This document shows positions 1-9,221 of a stretch of DNA of 64,000 bases, in pieces. The DNA comes from an uncultured Pelagibacteraceae bacterium (GTDB lineage Bacteria; Pseudomonadota; Alphaproteobacteria; Pelagibacterales; Pelagibacteraceae). The DNA lies in contig CACBFJ010000002.1 of the NCBI GenBank assembly GCA_902538495.1, positions 62,001 to 126,000 of the forward strand, written 5' to 3'. Made by a program: the position numbers and the translations under genes. The notes below the pieces were generated by a model. That model was not told where the DNA came from. It did not search any database and worked only from the letters and a program-made list of their open reading frames with translations. How positions within the stretch are numbered: the first letter of the stretch is position 1; each line of letters begins with the position of its first letter.

Positions 1-1425
1 AAAAGTGTGTTGTCGTCTCCTTAGATCTTCACCATCAAAATTATGTTTCTCATTAGAAATGAATAATTTTTCATCTAAATCTATTATCTGAGAATTAAAA
101 TGTTTATATTCTTTCGCTAAATAGTCTTTAATTTGGTTATTCGTAAATAATTTACCTTTTTCAATTCTAACACCAATTATCTCACCAGGACCTAGTCTAC
201 CTTTTGATAAAATTCTTTTTTCATTTAATTCAATCATTCCAGTTTCAGATCCAGCAAAGAGAAACTTATCTTTTGTGATTGCGTATCTTAAGGGTCTTAA
301 ACCATTACGGTCATTTGCTGCAATAACCCATTCATTATCTGTTGCAGCAATTGCAGCAGGACCATCCCAAGGTTCCATAGTGCTATTTAAAAAATTAAAC
401 AGTTGTTGATGGTTTTTTGGTAGAGTTTTATTTCTTTTTGACCAAGCATCAGGTATCATCATTAATTTTGCTAAAGGAGCGGGTTGACCTGATTTATTTA
501 ATAACTCAAAAACATTATCTAGGGCTGCAGAGTCTGAAACTCCTTTTTGTATAACAGGCTTTAAATTTTCAATATTTTCAAAAAAAGGACTACTCATCTC
601 CTGTTCATGAACTCTCATCCAGTTTTTGTTTCCTTTATAGGTATTAATTTCACCATTATGGGCGACTGCTCTAAACGGTTGAGCCAAACTCCAGCTCGGA
701 GCGGTATTGGTTGAGAATCTCTGATGAAAAATTGCAAATCTTGAAATAAATCTCTCATCCTTTAAATCCAAGAAAAAATCTGAAATAGCCTCAGCTAAAA
801 ACATGCCTTTATAGATAATTGATTTAGCGCTTATTGAACAAATATAAAAATTATTTAATGATAAATTGAATGCTTTATTCTCAATTTTTTTTCTTGTTTC
901 ATAAATTTTTCTTTCAAGATCTTTATCAATTAAATTTTTATTATTTGCTTTGAAAAGCACTTGAATTATCTCTGGCATAGTTTGAAGAGCCTTTTCTCCT
1001 AAAACTTTCGGATTTACAGGCACCTGCCTCCAACCATAAATACTAAAATTGTTTTTGGTTAATTCACTTTCTACAATTGTTTTACAGCTTTCCTGTGAAG
1101 CATAATCATTCCTAGGTAAAAAAATCATCCCAACACAAATATCAGAACCATCGTGTGTGTGACCTGTAACTTCTATTTTTTCAACAAAAAAATCTTTAGG
1201 TATTTCTAAATGTATGCCTGCCCCATCACCCGTTTTTCCATCAGCATCAACGGCTCCTCGATGCCAAACAGCTTTTAAAGCTTCAATTCCATATTCTACA
1301 ACTTCTCTTGATTTTTTTCCCTCTGTCGATGCAATTAACCCTACTCCACATGCATCATGTTCCATTTCTTTAGAATAAACATTATTTTTTGTAAGTAATT
1401 CTAAATTTTTTTTATAAGTACTCAT
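1..1425 (-). CDS. gltB: Glutamate synthase large subunit, N-terminal part (partial)
   Basis: This is the N-terminal 475 codons of the NADPH-dependent glutamate synthase large subunit. The gene runs off the left edge, so it is absent from the ORF track. The class-II glutamine amidotransferase domain is clear: HDACGVG places the catalytic Cys at residue 26, behind a short propeptide usually cleaved to free that Cys. Further in are the conserved runs FAIFHQRFSTNT, HNGEIN and LRPLRY. The start is fixed by the junction with gltD: the gltD stop and the gltB ATG share one base (TAATG). With gltD it makes glutamate from glutamine and 2-oxoglutarate. The synthase and FeS domains lie outside the window. 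Confidence 0.95.
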   Translation of the reverse strand, partial: MSTYKKNLELLTKNNVYSKEMEHDACGVGLIASTEGKKSREVVEYGIEALKAVWHRGAVDADGKTGDGAGIHLEIPKDFFVEKIEVTGHTHDGSDICVGMIFLPRNDYASQESCKTIVESELTKNNFSIYGWRQVPVNPKVLGEKALQTMPEIIQVLFKANNKNLIDKDLERKIYETRKKIENKAFNLSLNNFYICSISAKSIIYKGMFLAEAISDFFLDLKDERFISRFAIFHQRFSTNTAPSWSLAQPFRAVAHNGEINTYKGNKNWMRVHEQEMSSPFFENIENLKPVIQKGVSDSAALDNVFELLNKSGQPAPLAKLMMIPDAWSKRNKTLPKNHQQLFNFLNSTMEPWDGPAAIAATDNEWVIAANDRNGLRPLRYAITKDKFLFAGSETGMIELNEKRILSKGRLGPGEIIGVRIEKGKLFTNNQIKDYLAKEYKHFNSQIIDLDEKLFISNEKHNFDGEDLRRRQHTF

Positions 1426-2864
1426 TATGCGACTTTTGAATTTTTTAATTCTATATTTTCAAGATAAGACTTGATTGACAACGCAGCATCCCTTCCATCT
1501 TTTATTGCCCATACCACTAAAGATGCACCTCTTACAATATCTCCAGCAGCAAAAACACCTTTGATATTTGTCTCCATGGTATCAAAATCAGCTTTTATTG
1601 TTCCCCATTTTGTAACTTGTAACTCTTGCGCTTCAAATAATAATGGCAAGTTTTCAGGATCAAATCCTAAAGCTTTTATTACCATATCTGCTTTAATTTC
1701 AAATTCAGATCCTTGTTTAACTTCTGGTCTTCTTCTACCTGAGTCATCTGGATCTCCAAGTTGGATTTGATCTACAATTAATTTTTCGATTTTATTTTTT
1801 CCTATAAATTCTTTTGGACTACACAACCAAACAAATTCAACACCTTCCTCTTCTGCGTTAGCTACTTCTCTTGAAGATCCAGGCATATTATCTTTATCTC
1901 TTCTATATAAGCATTTAACCGAGTTAGCTTTTTGTCTTACTGAGGTTCGAACACAATCCATTGCTGTGTCCCCACCTCCAATAACTACAACATCTTTACC
2001 TTCAGCATTCAATATACCTTTATCAAATAAATCAACTTTGTCTCCCAATCCTTTTTTATTTGATGCGGTTAAAAACTCCATAGCAGGAAAAATATTATCT
2101 AAGTCATTCCCTGGTAGATTAATCTCTCTTGGTTTATAAACCCCGGTAGCAATTAAAATTGCATCATGTCTTTTTCTCAGTTGCTCTAAAGTTGCATCCT
2201 TACCAACTTCAAAATTTTGTTCAAATTTAATTCCACCATCTTTCAACAATTTGGTTCTTCTCTCTACTACATGTTTTTCTAATTTAAAATTTGGTATACC
2301 ATAAATTAACAAGCCACCTGCTCTGTCATATCTATCATAAATAGTTATTTGATATCCATTTTTCCTAAGTTGTTCAGCAGCTGCAAGTCCAGCAGGTCCA
2401 GCACCAATTATTCCAACACTTTGATCTTTTTCATGTTTAACTGAAATTGGTTTTACCCATCCATTCTCCCAAGCACTATCTGTAATATATTTTTCGACTG
2501 ATCCAATTGTAACAGTACCGTGGCCTGACTGTTCAATAACGCAGTTACCCTCACACAATCTGTCTTGCGGGCATATTCTACCACAAACTTCGGGCATATT
2601 ATTTGTGCTTTGAGATAATTCATAAGCTTCCCTCAATCTGCCTTCAGCAGTCAATTTGAGCCAGTCTGGAATATTGTTACTTAACGGACAATGGACTTGG
2701 CAAAAGGGAACACCACATTGAGAGCATCTACTTGACTGCTCTTGTGCTTTTTGAGTTATAAATTCATCATAGATTTCATTAAAATCATCTTTTCTATTAT
2801 CTACTTCTCTTTTAGGTGGAGTTTGTTGACCTATTTTGACGAATTTTAGCATTTTATCAGTCAT
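1425..2864 (-). CDS. gltD: Glutamate synthase small subunit
   Basis: This is the beta subunit that passes electrons from NADPH through FAD and Fe-S clusters to GltB. The N-terminal ferredoxin-like domain carries SRCSQCGVPFC and further cysteines (CGRICPQDRLC). It is followed by an FAD dinucleotide-binding motif (IGAGPAGLAAAEQL) and an NAD(P)H-binding motif (VVVIGGGDTAMDC). The C-terminal GVFAAGDIVRGASLVVWAI is the usual FAD signature. At 479 aa it has normal length. It is the first gene of a gltD-gltB operon with a one-base overlap; this order is the reverse of the common gltB-gltD order. A candidate operator lies 57 bp upstream of the start. Confidence 0.95.
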   Translation of the reverse strand: MTDKMLKFVKIGQQTPPKREVDNRKDDFNEIYDEFITQKAQEQSSRCSQCGVPFCQVHCPLSNNIPDWLKLTAEGRLREAYELSQSTNNMPEVCGRICPQDRLCEGNCVIEQSGHGTVTIGSVEKYITDSAWENGWVKPISVKHEKDQSVGIIGAGPAGLAAAEQLRKNGYQITIYDRYDRAGGLLIYGIPNFKLEKHVVERRTKLLKDGGIKFEQNFEVGKDATLEQLRKRHDAILIATGVYKPREINLPGNDLDNIFPAMEFLTASNKKGLGDKVDLFDKGILNAEGKDVVVIGGGDTAMDCVRTSVRQKANSVKCLYRRDKDNMPGSSREVANAEEEGVEFVWLCSPKEFIGKNKIEKLIVDQIQLGDPDDSGRRRPEVKQGSEFEIKADMVIKALGFDPENLPLLFEAQELQVTKWGTIKADFDTMETNIKGVFAAGDIVRGASLVVWAIKDGRDAALSIKSYLENIELKNSKVA

Positions 2865-2920
2865 ATTTTTTTTAAATTTATGGAAAGATATACATTGTTT
2901 TTATTAGTAAAAGAAATATA

Positions 2921-2941
2921 TAGGTCAGGTACTTTGACCTA
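2921..2941. promoter_or_regulatory. Inverted repeat in the gltD/uppP divergent region (candidate operator)
   Basis: A perfect 7-bp inverted repeat, TAGGTCA-N7-TGACCTA, lies in the 183-bp region between the divergent gltD and uppP starts. It is 57 bp from gltD and 106 bp from uppP, so a role in gltDB control is more likely. The half-site spacing of about 14 bp suits a dimeric regulator. The regulator is not identifiable from sequence. Confidence 0.4.
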
Positions 2942-3047
2942 AATATAAGAATATTTAGCTTAAAACCTACTAAATCTAATTTTTGCATATCTAATATGAT
3001 TAAATCGAATTGTTTAAATTGAATATTTTTTAAGTTACGACACTCAT

Positions 3048-3815
3048 ATGTTTCGAGATTTTATAGAAATTTTAATTCTTTCTTCAGTTCAAGGAATCTC
3101 TGAATTTTTACCCATAAGCTCATCAGCTCATTTAATATTGGTATCAAATTTTTACGATTTAGAGACAAGTTCTTTGTTGATAGATATAAGTTTACATTTA
3201 GGCTCGTTAATTGCGGTAATTTTTTTTTTTAGAAAAGAACTATTTGATCTAAGAAATAATAATAGATTATTAAGTTTAATAATTATTGGCTCTTTGCCTT
3301 TAATACTATTCGGATATATTTTATACACTACTGAATTTATTAATCTTTTAAGAAACACAAAAGTAATTGCATCAACAACATTGTTTTTTGGATTTATACT
3401 TTTTTTTGCTGATCAAAGAAAAACTGATCGATCTATCTCATCACATTTGAATATTAAATCAGTTTTATTAATAGGTTTATTTCAAATTCTAGCATTAATA
3501 CCAGGAGTTAGTAGAGCTGGAATAACAATTACCGCAGCAAGATTTTTAAACTTTAATAGAATTGACTCTAGTAAAATTTCTTTTTTATTATCTATACCTG
3601 CTTTGTCAGGGGCAAGCTTTCTAGGTTTAAGAGAGGCTTTTGAACAATCAGTAGAAATAAATCATTTATTGTTAATCGCCACTTTCTTATCATTTATGTT
3701 TTCATTTTTTACAATTAAATATTTTCTTAAATTTATAAATAAAATTTCCTTCAATATATTTGTAGCATACCGAATTATTCTTGGCTTAATTTTATTTTTA
3801 ATAATATATACTTAA
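3048..3815 (+). CDS. uppP: Undecaprenyl-diphosphatase (UppP/BacA family)
   Basis: An integral membrane phosphatase that recycles undecaprenyl diphosphate to the monophosphate carrier used for peptidoglycan and surface polysaccharide. Both catalytic signatures are present: QGISEFLPISSSAHL at residues 15-29 and PGVSRAG near residue 152. At 255 aa with hydrophobic segments throughout it is close to the family's usual length. It is transcribed alone, divergent from gltD. Its stop codon overlaps the stop of the convergent EamA gene by 4 bp (TTAA). Confidence 0.93.
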   Translation: MFRDFIEILILSSVQGISEFLPISSSAHLILVSNFYDLETSSLLIDISLHLGSLIAVIFFFRKELFDLRNNNRLLSLIIIGSLPLILFGYILYTTEFINLLRNTKVIASTTLFFGFILFFADQRKTDRSISSHLNIKSVLLIGLFQILALIPGVSRAGITITAARFLNFNRIDSSKISFLLSIPALSGASFLGLREAFEQSVEINHLLLIATFLSFMFSFFTIKYFLKFINKISFNIFVAYRIILGLILFLIIYT

Positions 3816-4702
3816 GTTGTTTTTTTAATCAATGGAACTAATTGTGATAATAGGACCCCACTTAATATGAGAAAACAACCAAGTAGATTATTAATTCCTA
3901 ATATTTGATTTAAAAGAAACCAAGCGGCAATCGTTGCAAATACACCTTCTAAGGAAAAAATTATTGCTGCTGGTGCTGGCGTTATATTTCTTTGGGCATA
4001 AATTTGTAAAACAAATGCAAAACCACCTGATAAAATTCCAGCGTATAAAATTGAGTCTATTTCATTCAAAATATTTTCAATTACAAATTCCTCAGAAAAT
4101 AAACCTATAATAAATGAAAATAGAGCAACTAGTAGAGTTTGAATTGCGCCAATCGTTAATGGTAAATTGTACTTTTTAATAATCATACCAGTAAAAATGA
4201 TATGTGTACTCCAAAATAAAGCTCCCAATATCACAAGAGTATCACCTAGTCTTACAGTTGCATCTTGAAAATTTGTTAATAAATACCCACCAATCAAACA
4301 TAAAATTACTGATGGCCATACACTCCAGTGTAAAAAATCTTTTTTAAAGATGAAAATAATTATTGGGACCATTGGCACATAAAAAATCGTAAAAAAAGCA
4401 GCATTTGCTACATCGGTGTAAAGTAACGCAACCTGTTGTAATGCTGAGCCTAGAAATAATGACACTCCAATTAAAAGGGACAGAATAATGAATGTTTTCG
4501 TATCAAATCTAAATTCCTTTTTGAGTTTTTTTGCTTCAAACAATAATGCTAAAGGAATAATTGCTAAAAAACCTACAAAAAATCTTACAGAGTTAAAAGT
4601 GAATGGACCAATGTCATCCATACCTGTATCCTGTGCTATGAATGTAGTCCCCCAAATGAAAGTGCACAGTAATGCACTAAATAATGATAGAGTTTTTGAC
4701 AT
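3812..4702 (-). CDS. EamA/DMT-superfamily permease
   Basis: A 296-residue hydrophobic protein with the ten-segment, two-repeat layout of drug/metabolite transporters. The N-terminal CTFIWGTTFIAQ and the C-terminal half with SLEGVFATIAAWFLLNQ are typical of EamA domains. The substrate cannot be told; family members export amino acids or other metabolites. It follows aceF with 5 bp between them and may be cotranscribed with aceE-aceF. The 3' end overlaps uppP by 4 bp. Confidence 0.88.
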   Translation of the reverse strand: MSKTLSLFSALLCTFIWGTTFIAQDTGMDDIGPFTFNSVRFFVGFLAIIPLALLFEAKKLKKEFRFDTKTFIILSLLIGVSLFLGSALQQVALLYTDVANAAFFTIFYVPMVPIIIFIFKKDFLHWSVWPSVILCLIGGYLLTNFQDATVRLGDTLVILGALFWSTHIIFTGMIIKKYNLPLTIGAIQTLLVALFSFIIGLFSEEFVIENILNEIDSILYAGILSGGFAFVLQIYAQRNITPAPAAIIFSLEGVFATIAAWFLLNQILGINNLLGCFLILSGVLLSQLVPLIKKTT

Positions 4703-4707
4703 ATTTT

Positions 4708-5970
4708 TTATACAGCTAATTTGTAAGCAAAATTTTTTCCAAGATTATCTTTCAAATCGTTGTTAAATCGAGCAGCTTCAGCTCCATCAATTATTCTATG
4801 ATCATATGATAAAGATAAAGGTAGAATTGTTCGTGTTAAAAACTTTCCATCAATAAAAATTTGTTTTTTTTGAGATTTACCAACTCCTAAGATTGCGACT
4901 TCAGGATAATTAATAATAGGTGTAAAAAAAGAACCACCAATGCCTCCTAGACTCGTTATTGTCATGGAACCACCAAATAATTCTTTTTTATCAATTTTAA
5001 GATTTCTGCATTGATCACTTAATTTTTTGAGTTCAGTACTTATTAAAGTTATGTTCTTGTTATCAGCATTTCTTAGTTTTGGTACCATAAGCCCATGCTT
5101 CGTATCCACAGCTATTCCAATGTGATAATACTTTTTTAGAGTCATTGTTCCTTTATCAATTTCATCAATAGATGAATTAAAATTTGGGAATTTTTTAAGT
5201 GATGCAGTTAAAGCTTTGACAATAAAAGCTAAAGGAGTAATTTTTTTTTTTTCTCCAGTGTAAATATCTGTAAGAGAAGTTCTAAACTCCTCTAATTCAG
5301 TTATGTCTGCTTCATCATGATTGGTCACATGAGGAATATTGGACCAAGAATTCATTAGATATTTAGATGAAAGTCTTTTTACTCTTGGAATATCTTTTAT
5401 TTCCGTTTTTCCAAATTCAGAGTGAGGATACTCTAGCTTTATCATTTCGTCTTTTTTGAATTCTTTTTCAATATTTCTCTCAGGAGTTTTTGCAACAAAT
5501 GACTTAACATCACTTTCAGTTACTCTTCCTAATCTTTCACTACCTTCAACTTTACTAATATCAACACCAAGTTCTCTAGCAAATTTTCTGACTTTTGGTG
5601 AGGCTGAAGTTTTTTTTGAAAAATCTTTTACGATAATATTTTTTGGTCTAACTTCTTTTTCAATTTCTATTTTGTTTTCTTTGATGTTTTCTTTTTTAGT
5701 TGATTGTATTTCTTTAGTTTCTAAATTGTTGTCTTTTAATTCAATTTCTAAAATCTTACTACCCTCAGAAACCTTATCCCCAACTTTTAAGTTTAATTCT
5801 GTAACTAATCCATCATACAATGAGGGAATTTCAACACTCGATTTATCGCTTTCAATTGTGATTAAAGGATCATTTTTTTTAATCTCTTGACCTTTTTTAA
5901 TTAAAATTTCAATAACCTCTACATCTTTGAACTCACCAATATTTGGAACTTTTATGTCTTTTTTTGGCAT
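4708..5970 (-). CDS. aceF: Pyruvate dehydrogenase E2, dihydrolipoamide acetyltransferase
   Basis: The core acetyltransferase of the pyruvate dehydrogenase complex. Domains: one N-terminal lipoyl domain with ESDKSSVEIPS (lipoylated Lys about residue 43), a Lys/Glu-rich linker, a peripheral subunit-binding domain (SASPKVRKFARELGVDIS), and the catalytic domain ending in SYDHRIIDGAEAARF, which carries the active His and Asp. The ORF track begins 26 codons upstream at 6048. I prefer the ATG at 5970 because MPKKDIKVPNIG begins exactly where lipoyl domains begin and the aceE stop lies 1 bp upstream. A single lipoyl domain in E2 is notable beside the extra one on E1. Confidence 0.93.
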   Translation of the reverse strand: MPKKDIKVPNIGEFKDVEVIEILIKKGQEIKKNDPLITIESDKSSVEIPSLYDGLVTELNLKVGDKVSEGSKILEIELKDNNLETKEIQSTKKENIKENKIEIEKEVRPKNIIVKDFSKKTSASPKVRKFARELGVDISKVEGSERLGRVTESDVKSFVAKTPERNIEKEFKKDEMIKLEYPHSEFGKTEIKDIPRVKRLSSKYLMNSWSNIPHVTNHDEADITELEEFRTSLTDIYTGEKKKITPLAFIVKALTASLKKFPNFNSSIDEIDKGTMTLKKYYHIGIAVDTKHGLMVPKLRNADNKNITLISTELKKLSDQCRNLKIDKKELFGGSMTITSLGGIGGSFFTPIINYPEVAILGVGKSQKKQIFIDGKFLTRTILPLSLSYDHRIIDGAEAARFNNDLKDNLGKNFAYKLAV

Positions 5971-5971
5971 T

Positions 5972-8900
5972 CTATAGTTTTGTTGGCATAGGTTTATCAG
6001 TATCAATCTTATACTTTTTAATTGCTTCTTTAGCATATTTTGATGCAATAAGCTGTTCCTTAGCTAAAATACTTAACCCATATGTTGTGATGTGTTCCTT
6101 ATCAACCTCAAAAAATTTTCTTAACTCTTTTCTTGTATCACTTCGTCCAAATCCATCTGTTCCTAATGAATAAAAACTTTTATTTACATAAGGTCTTATC
6201 TGATCAGAGTTCATTCTCATATAATCAGAGGCTGCTAAAATTGGTCCCTCAGAATTACCCAAACAATTTTCTACATAGCTTTTTTTAGGTTCTTTATCAG
6301 GGTTTAGAAGATTATATCTCTCTACTTCAAGACCGTCCCTTCTTAATTCATTAAAGCTTGTTACACTCCAAATCTCACTATCGATTTGATACTCATTTTG
6401 TAATATTTCTGCACCAGCTATCATCTCTCTTAATATTGTACCAGATCCAAGAAACTGAATTTTAGTTTTTTTATACTTATTAAACTCCTTTATTTTGTAC
6501 ATTCCTTTTAAAATACCATCCTCACATGATTTATCTTTAGGCATTTCTGGATGAGGATAATTTTCATTCATGGTTGTAATATAATAGAAAATATTCTCTT
6601 TTTTCTCATGCATTCTTCTTAAACCTTCTCGAAATATAACTGCAAGCTCATAGTGAAATGTTGGATCATATGATCTGCAATTAGGAATAGTCGAAGCCAT
6701 TATGTGGCTATGACCATCTTGATGTTGTAAACCTTCTCCAGCAAGAGTTGTTCTTCCAGCAGTAGCTCCAATCAAAAATCCTCTGGACTGACTATCTGCA
6801 CCTGCCCAAGCAAAATCTCCTATTCTCTGAAAACCAAACATTGAGTAGAAAAGATAAATTGGGATCATTTCTATGTCATGATTTGTATATGAAGTTCCTG
6901 CAGCTATCCACGATGACATTGCTCCAGCTTCATTAATTCCTTCTTCTAAAACTTGACCGCTCTTTTCCTCTTTATACGAACTTAGTTGAGCCGAGTCCTC
7001 TGGCTCATATTTTTGACCTTCATGTGCATAAATTCCAATCTTTTGAAAAAATCCTTCCATCCCAAATGTTCTAGCTTCGTCAGGAATGATTGGGACCAGC
7101 CTAGGTGAAACATTTTTATCTCTTAAAAGATTTGTCAACATTCTGACTAATGCCATTGTGGTCGACATTTCTTTTTCACCTGTAGAAACTTTCATATTAT
7201 CAAAAATATCTTTTGGAGGTGCTTTAATAGGTTTTGCGTAAGTAGTTCTCTCAGGAATAAAGCCACCCAACTGAAGTCTTCTTTCTTTGATGTATTTTAT
7301 TTCAGGTGAGTTTTGATCTGGCTTATAATATTCAATATTTCTGACCTGCTGATCTGTTAATGGGACATCAAATCTATCTCTATAATACATTAAATCGTCA
7401 ACATCTAATTTTTTAGTCTGATGAGTCGTATTTACACTTTCACCGCTTTTACCCATGCCATAACCCTTTATAGTCTTAGCAATTACTACAGTTGGACTAC
7501 CGACATTTTTAGATGCTTTATCATATGCTGCAAAAACTTTATGGGGATCATGTCCACCTCTATTTAATCTCCAAATATCTTTGTCAGAAAGACTTGAGAC
7601 TAGTTCCGAAGTTTGTGGATATTTTCCAAAAAATTTTTCTCTAACATAAGCTCCATCTCTTGCTTTCATTGCTTGATATTCTCCATCAACTGTTTCATTC
7701 ATTGTCTTAATAAGATGACCTGTTTTGTCATTAGCTAACAATGAATCCCAATAAGAGCCCCAAATTACTTTAATAACATTCCATCCTGCCCCCCTAAAAA
7801 TTCCCTCTAATTCTTGTATAATTTTCCCATTACCTCGCACTGGACCGTCTAATCTTTGAAGGTTACAATTTATAACAAATATTAGATTATCTAAATTTTC
7901 CCTAGCTGCTAAACCAATTGCTCCTAAAGACTCTGGCTCATCCATTTCGCCATCACCTAAAAATGACCAAACTTTTCTACCCTCATCCTTAATTAGACCT
8001 CTATTAATCAAGTATTTCATATATCTTGCTTGATAAATCGCTAACATTGGTCCTAAACCCATAGAGACTGTTGGAAATTGCCAAAAGTTTGGCATTAACC
8101 AAGGATGTGGATATGAAGATAAACCGCCAGGCTTAACTTCCTGTCTAAAACTATCCAATTGTTTTTCATTAAGTCTTCCTTCAAGGAATGCTCTAGCATA
8201 CATACCAGGTGCACTATGACCTTGAAAATAAATAAGATCTCCACCAAATTTATTATTTTTAGCTCTCCAAAAATGATTCATTCCGACATCATATAAAGTT
8301 GCTGCAGATGCAAAAGTTCCAATATGACCTCCGAGTTCAGGAAATTTTTTATTTGCTCTTACTACCATTGCAGCAGCATTCCATCTAATTAATGACCTAA
8401 TCCTTCTTTCTATATTCTGATCACCATTTGATTTCTTCTCCTCACTCACAGGAATCGTATTTATATAAGGGGTATTTTGCGTGTATGGAATATTGGCGCC
8501 TTCCATATAAGCTTTATTAATTAATTCCTTGATCAAATAGTGAGCTCTCTGATTACCATCTTTTTCAATAACATCTGATAGAGACTCTATCCATTCACGT
8601 GTCTCTAAAGGATCGATATCACCCTCATTTACAACTTCAATTTTGCTAGGTTTTTCTTTCTCTAATTCCGGAATTTGCTTTTCTTGTTCTTTATTTTTCT
8701 TTAAAGAGTTTTCCGCCTCTAAAATTAAATTTTCAGTATTTTTTGGAACCTCTTCTAATTTAGGCAATTTTTCGCTAGGGCTTGATATATTGAGAAGCAA
8801 ATCTCCTTTTGAAACTTTATCACCAACTTTTACCTCAATGTTTTCAACTTTCCCTGAAAAAGTTGATGGAATTTCAACACTTGATTTATCACTTTCAATG

Positions 8901-9010
8901 GTGACCACAGGATCATTTATTTTAATCTCTTGACCTTCTGCAACAAGTAATTCAATTACCTCAACATTTTCAAAATCGCCAATATCAGGAACTAATAATT
9001 TTTCAGTCAT
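5972..9010 (-). CDS. aceE: Pyruvate dehydrogenase E1 (homodimeric type) with N-terminal lipoyl domain
   Basis: The thiamine-dependent decarboxylase of the pyruvate dehydrogenase complex. Residues from about 135 to the end align by eye with AceE of the roughly 890-residue homodimeric type: DPLETREW, INTIPV, ERRIRSLIRWNAA, the TPP motif FLGDGEMDEPES...VINCN, and LGTDGFGRSD near the end. Residues 1-75 form an additional lipoyl domain (ESDKSSVEIPS, lipoyl Lys about 42) very similar to the one in aceF. It is joined by a charged linker, giving 1012 aa. Both domains are in one uninterrupted frame and the ATG is the natural lipoyl-domain start. It forms an operon with aceF. The E3 gene is not in the window. 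Confidence 0.95.
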   Translation of the reverse strand: MTEKLLVPDIGDFENVEVIELLVAEGQEIKINDPVVTIESDKSSVEIPSTFSGKVENIEVKVGDKVSKGDLLLNISSPSEKLPKLEEVPKNTENLILEAENSLKKNKEQEKQIPELEKEKPSKIEVVNEGDIDPLETREWIESLSDVIEKDGNQRAHYLIKELINKAYMEGANIPYTQNTPYINTIPVSEEKKSNGDQNIERRIRSLIRWNAAAMVVRANKKFPELGGHIGTFASAATLYDVGMNHFWRAKNNKFGGDLIYFQGHSAPGMYARAFLEGRLNEKQLDSFRQEVKPGGLSSYPHPWLMPNFWQFPTVSMGLGPMLAIYQARYMKYLINRGLIKDEGRKVWSFLGDGEMDEPESLGAIGLAARENLDNLIFVINCNLQRLDGPVRGNGKIIQELEGIFRGAGWNVIKVIWGSYWDSLLANDKTGHLIKTMNETVDGEYQAMKARDGAYVREKFFGKYPQTSELVSSLSDKDIWRLNRGGHDPHKVFAAYDKASKNVGSPTVVIAKTIKGYGMGKSGESVNTTHQTKKLDVDDLMYYRDRFDVPLTDQQVRNIEYYKPDQNSPEIKYIKERRLQLGGFIPERTTYAKPIKAPPKDIFDNMKVSTGEKEMSTTMALVRMLTNLLRDKNVSPRLVPIIPDEARTFGMEGFFQKIGIYAHEGQKYEPEDSAQLSSYKEEKSGQVLEEGINEAGAMSSWIAAGTSYTNHDIEMIPIYLFYSMFGFQRIGDFAWAGADSQSRGFLIGATAGRTTLAGEGLQHQDGHSHIMASTIPNCRSYDPTFHYELAVIFREGLRRMHEKKENIFYYITTMNENYPHPEMPKDKSCEDGILKGMYKIKEFNKYKKTKIQFLGSGTILREMIAGAEILQNEYQIDSEIWSVTSFNELRRDGLEVERYNLLNPDKEPKKSYVENCLGNSEGPILAASDYMRMNSDQIRPYVNKSFYSLGTDGFGRSDTRKELRKFFEVDKEHITTYGLSILAKEQLIASKYAKEAIKKYKIDTDKPMPTKL

Positions 9011-9104
9011 TTTTATGTTTTATACACTATAAAAATATAGTTAATTGCAAATTTTAACACATTCTGTCCTATTTTATGACAATCTTTTACTCTTAAATGC
9101 AAGA

Positions 9105-9221
9105 ATGATTAAAAAGTTATTGAAATTTCTTATTCATTCTAATGATAATACACACATAGATGCTAAAATGTGGATACAAAAAATATTACTAGAAGGGAAG
9201 TACGGAAAGAGAAATTTCTAA
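9105..9221 (+). CDS. Small hypothetical protein (38 aa)
   Basis: A short ORF, MIKKLLKFLIHSNDN...GKYGKRNF, sits in the gap between aceE and the thiolase. It is too short for the ORF track and I do not recognise it. In its favour, its TAA stop shares CTAA with the convergent thiolase stop, the same 4-bp convergent overlap seen at four other junctions here. It has a basic, partly amphipathic N-terminus. No good ribosome-binding site is visible. Confidence 0.4.
   Translation: MIKKLLKFLIHSNDNTHIDAKMWIQKILLEGKYGKRNF

Noticed and set aside
1471-1770. 99-aa plus-strand ORF inside gltD
   Set aside because: Antisense shadow of gltD. Many other short ORFs in the track (for example 4488, 5456, 8643, 45994, 48596) are likewise shadows of clearly coding genes on the other strand.
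4708-6048. ORF-track start of aceF at 6048
   Set aside because: The first 26 codons lie inside the aceE 3' end and do not resemble a lipoyl domain. MPKKDIKVPNIG at 5970 is the domain start and leaves a 1-bp gap to aceE.
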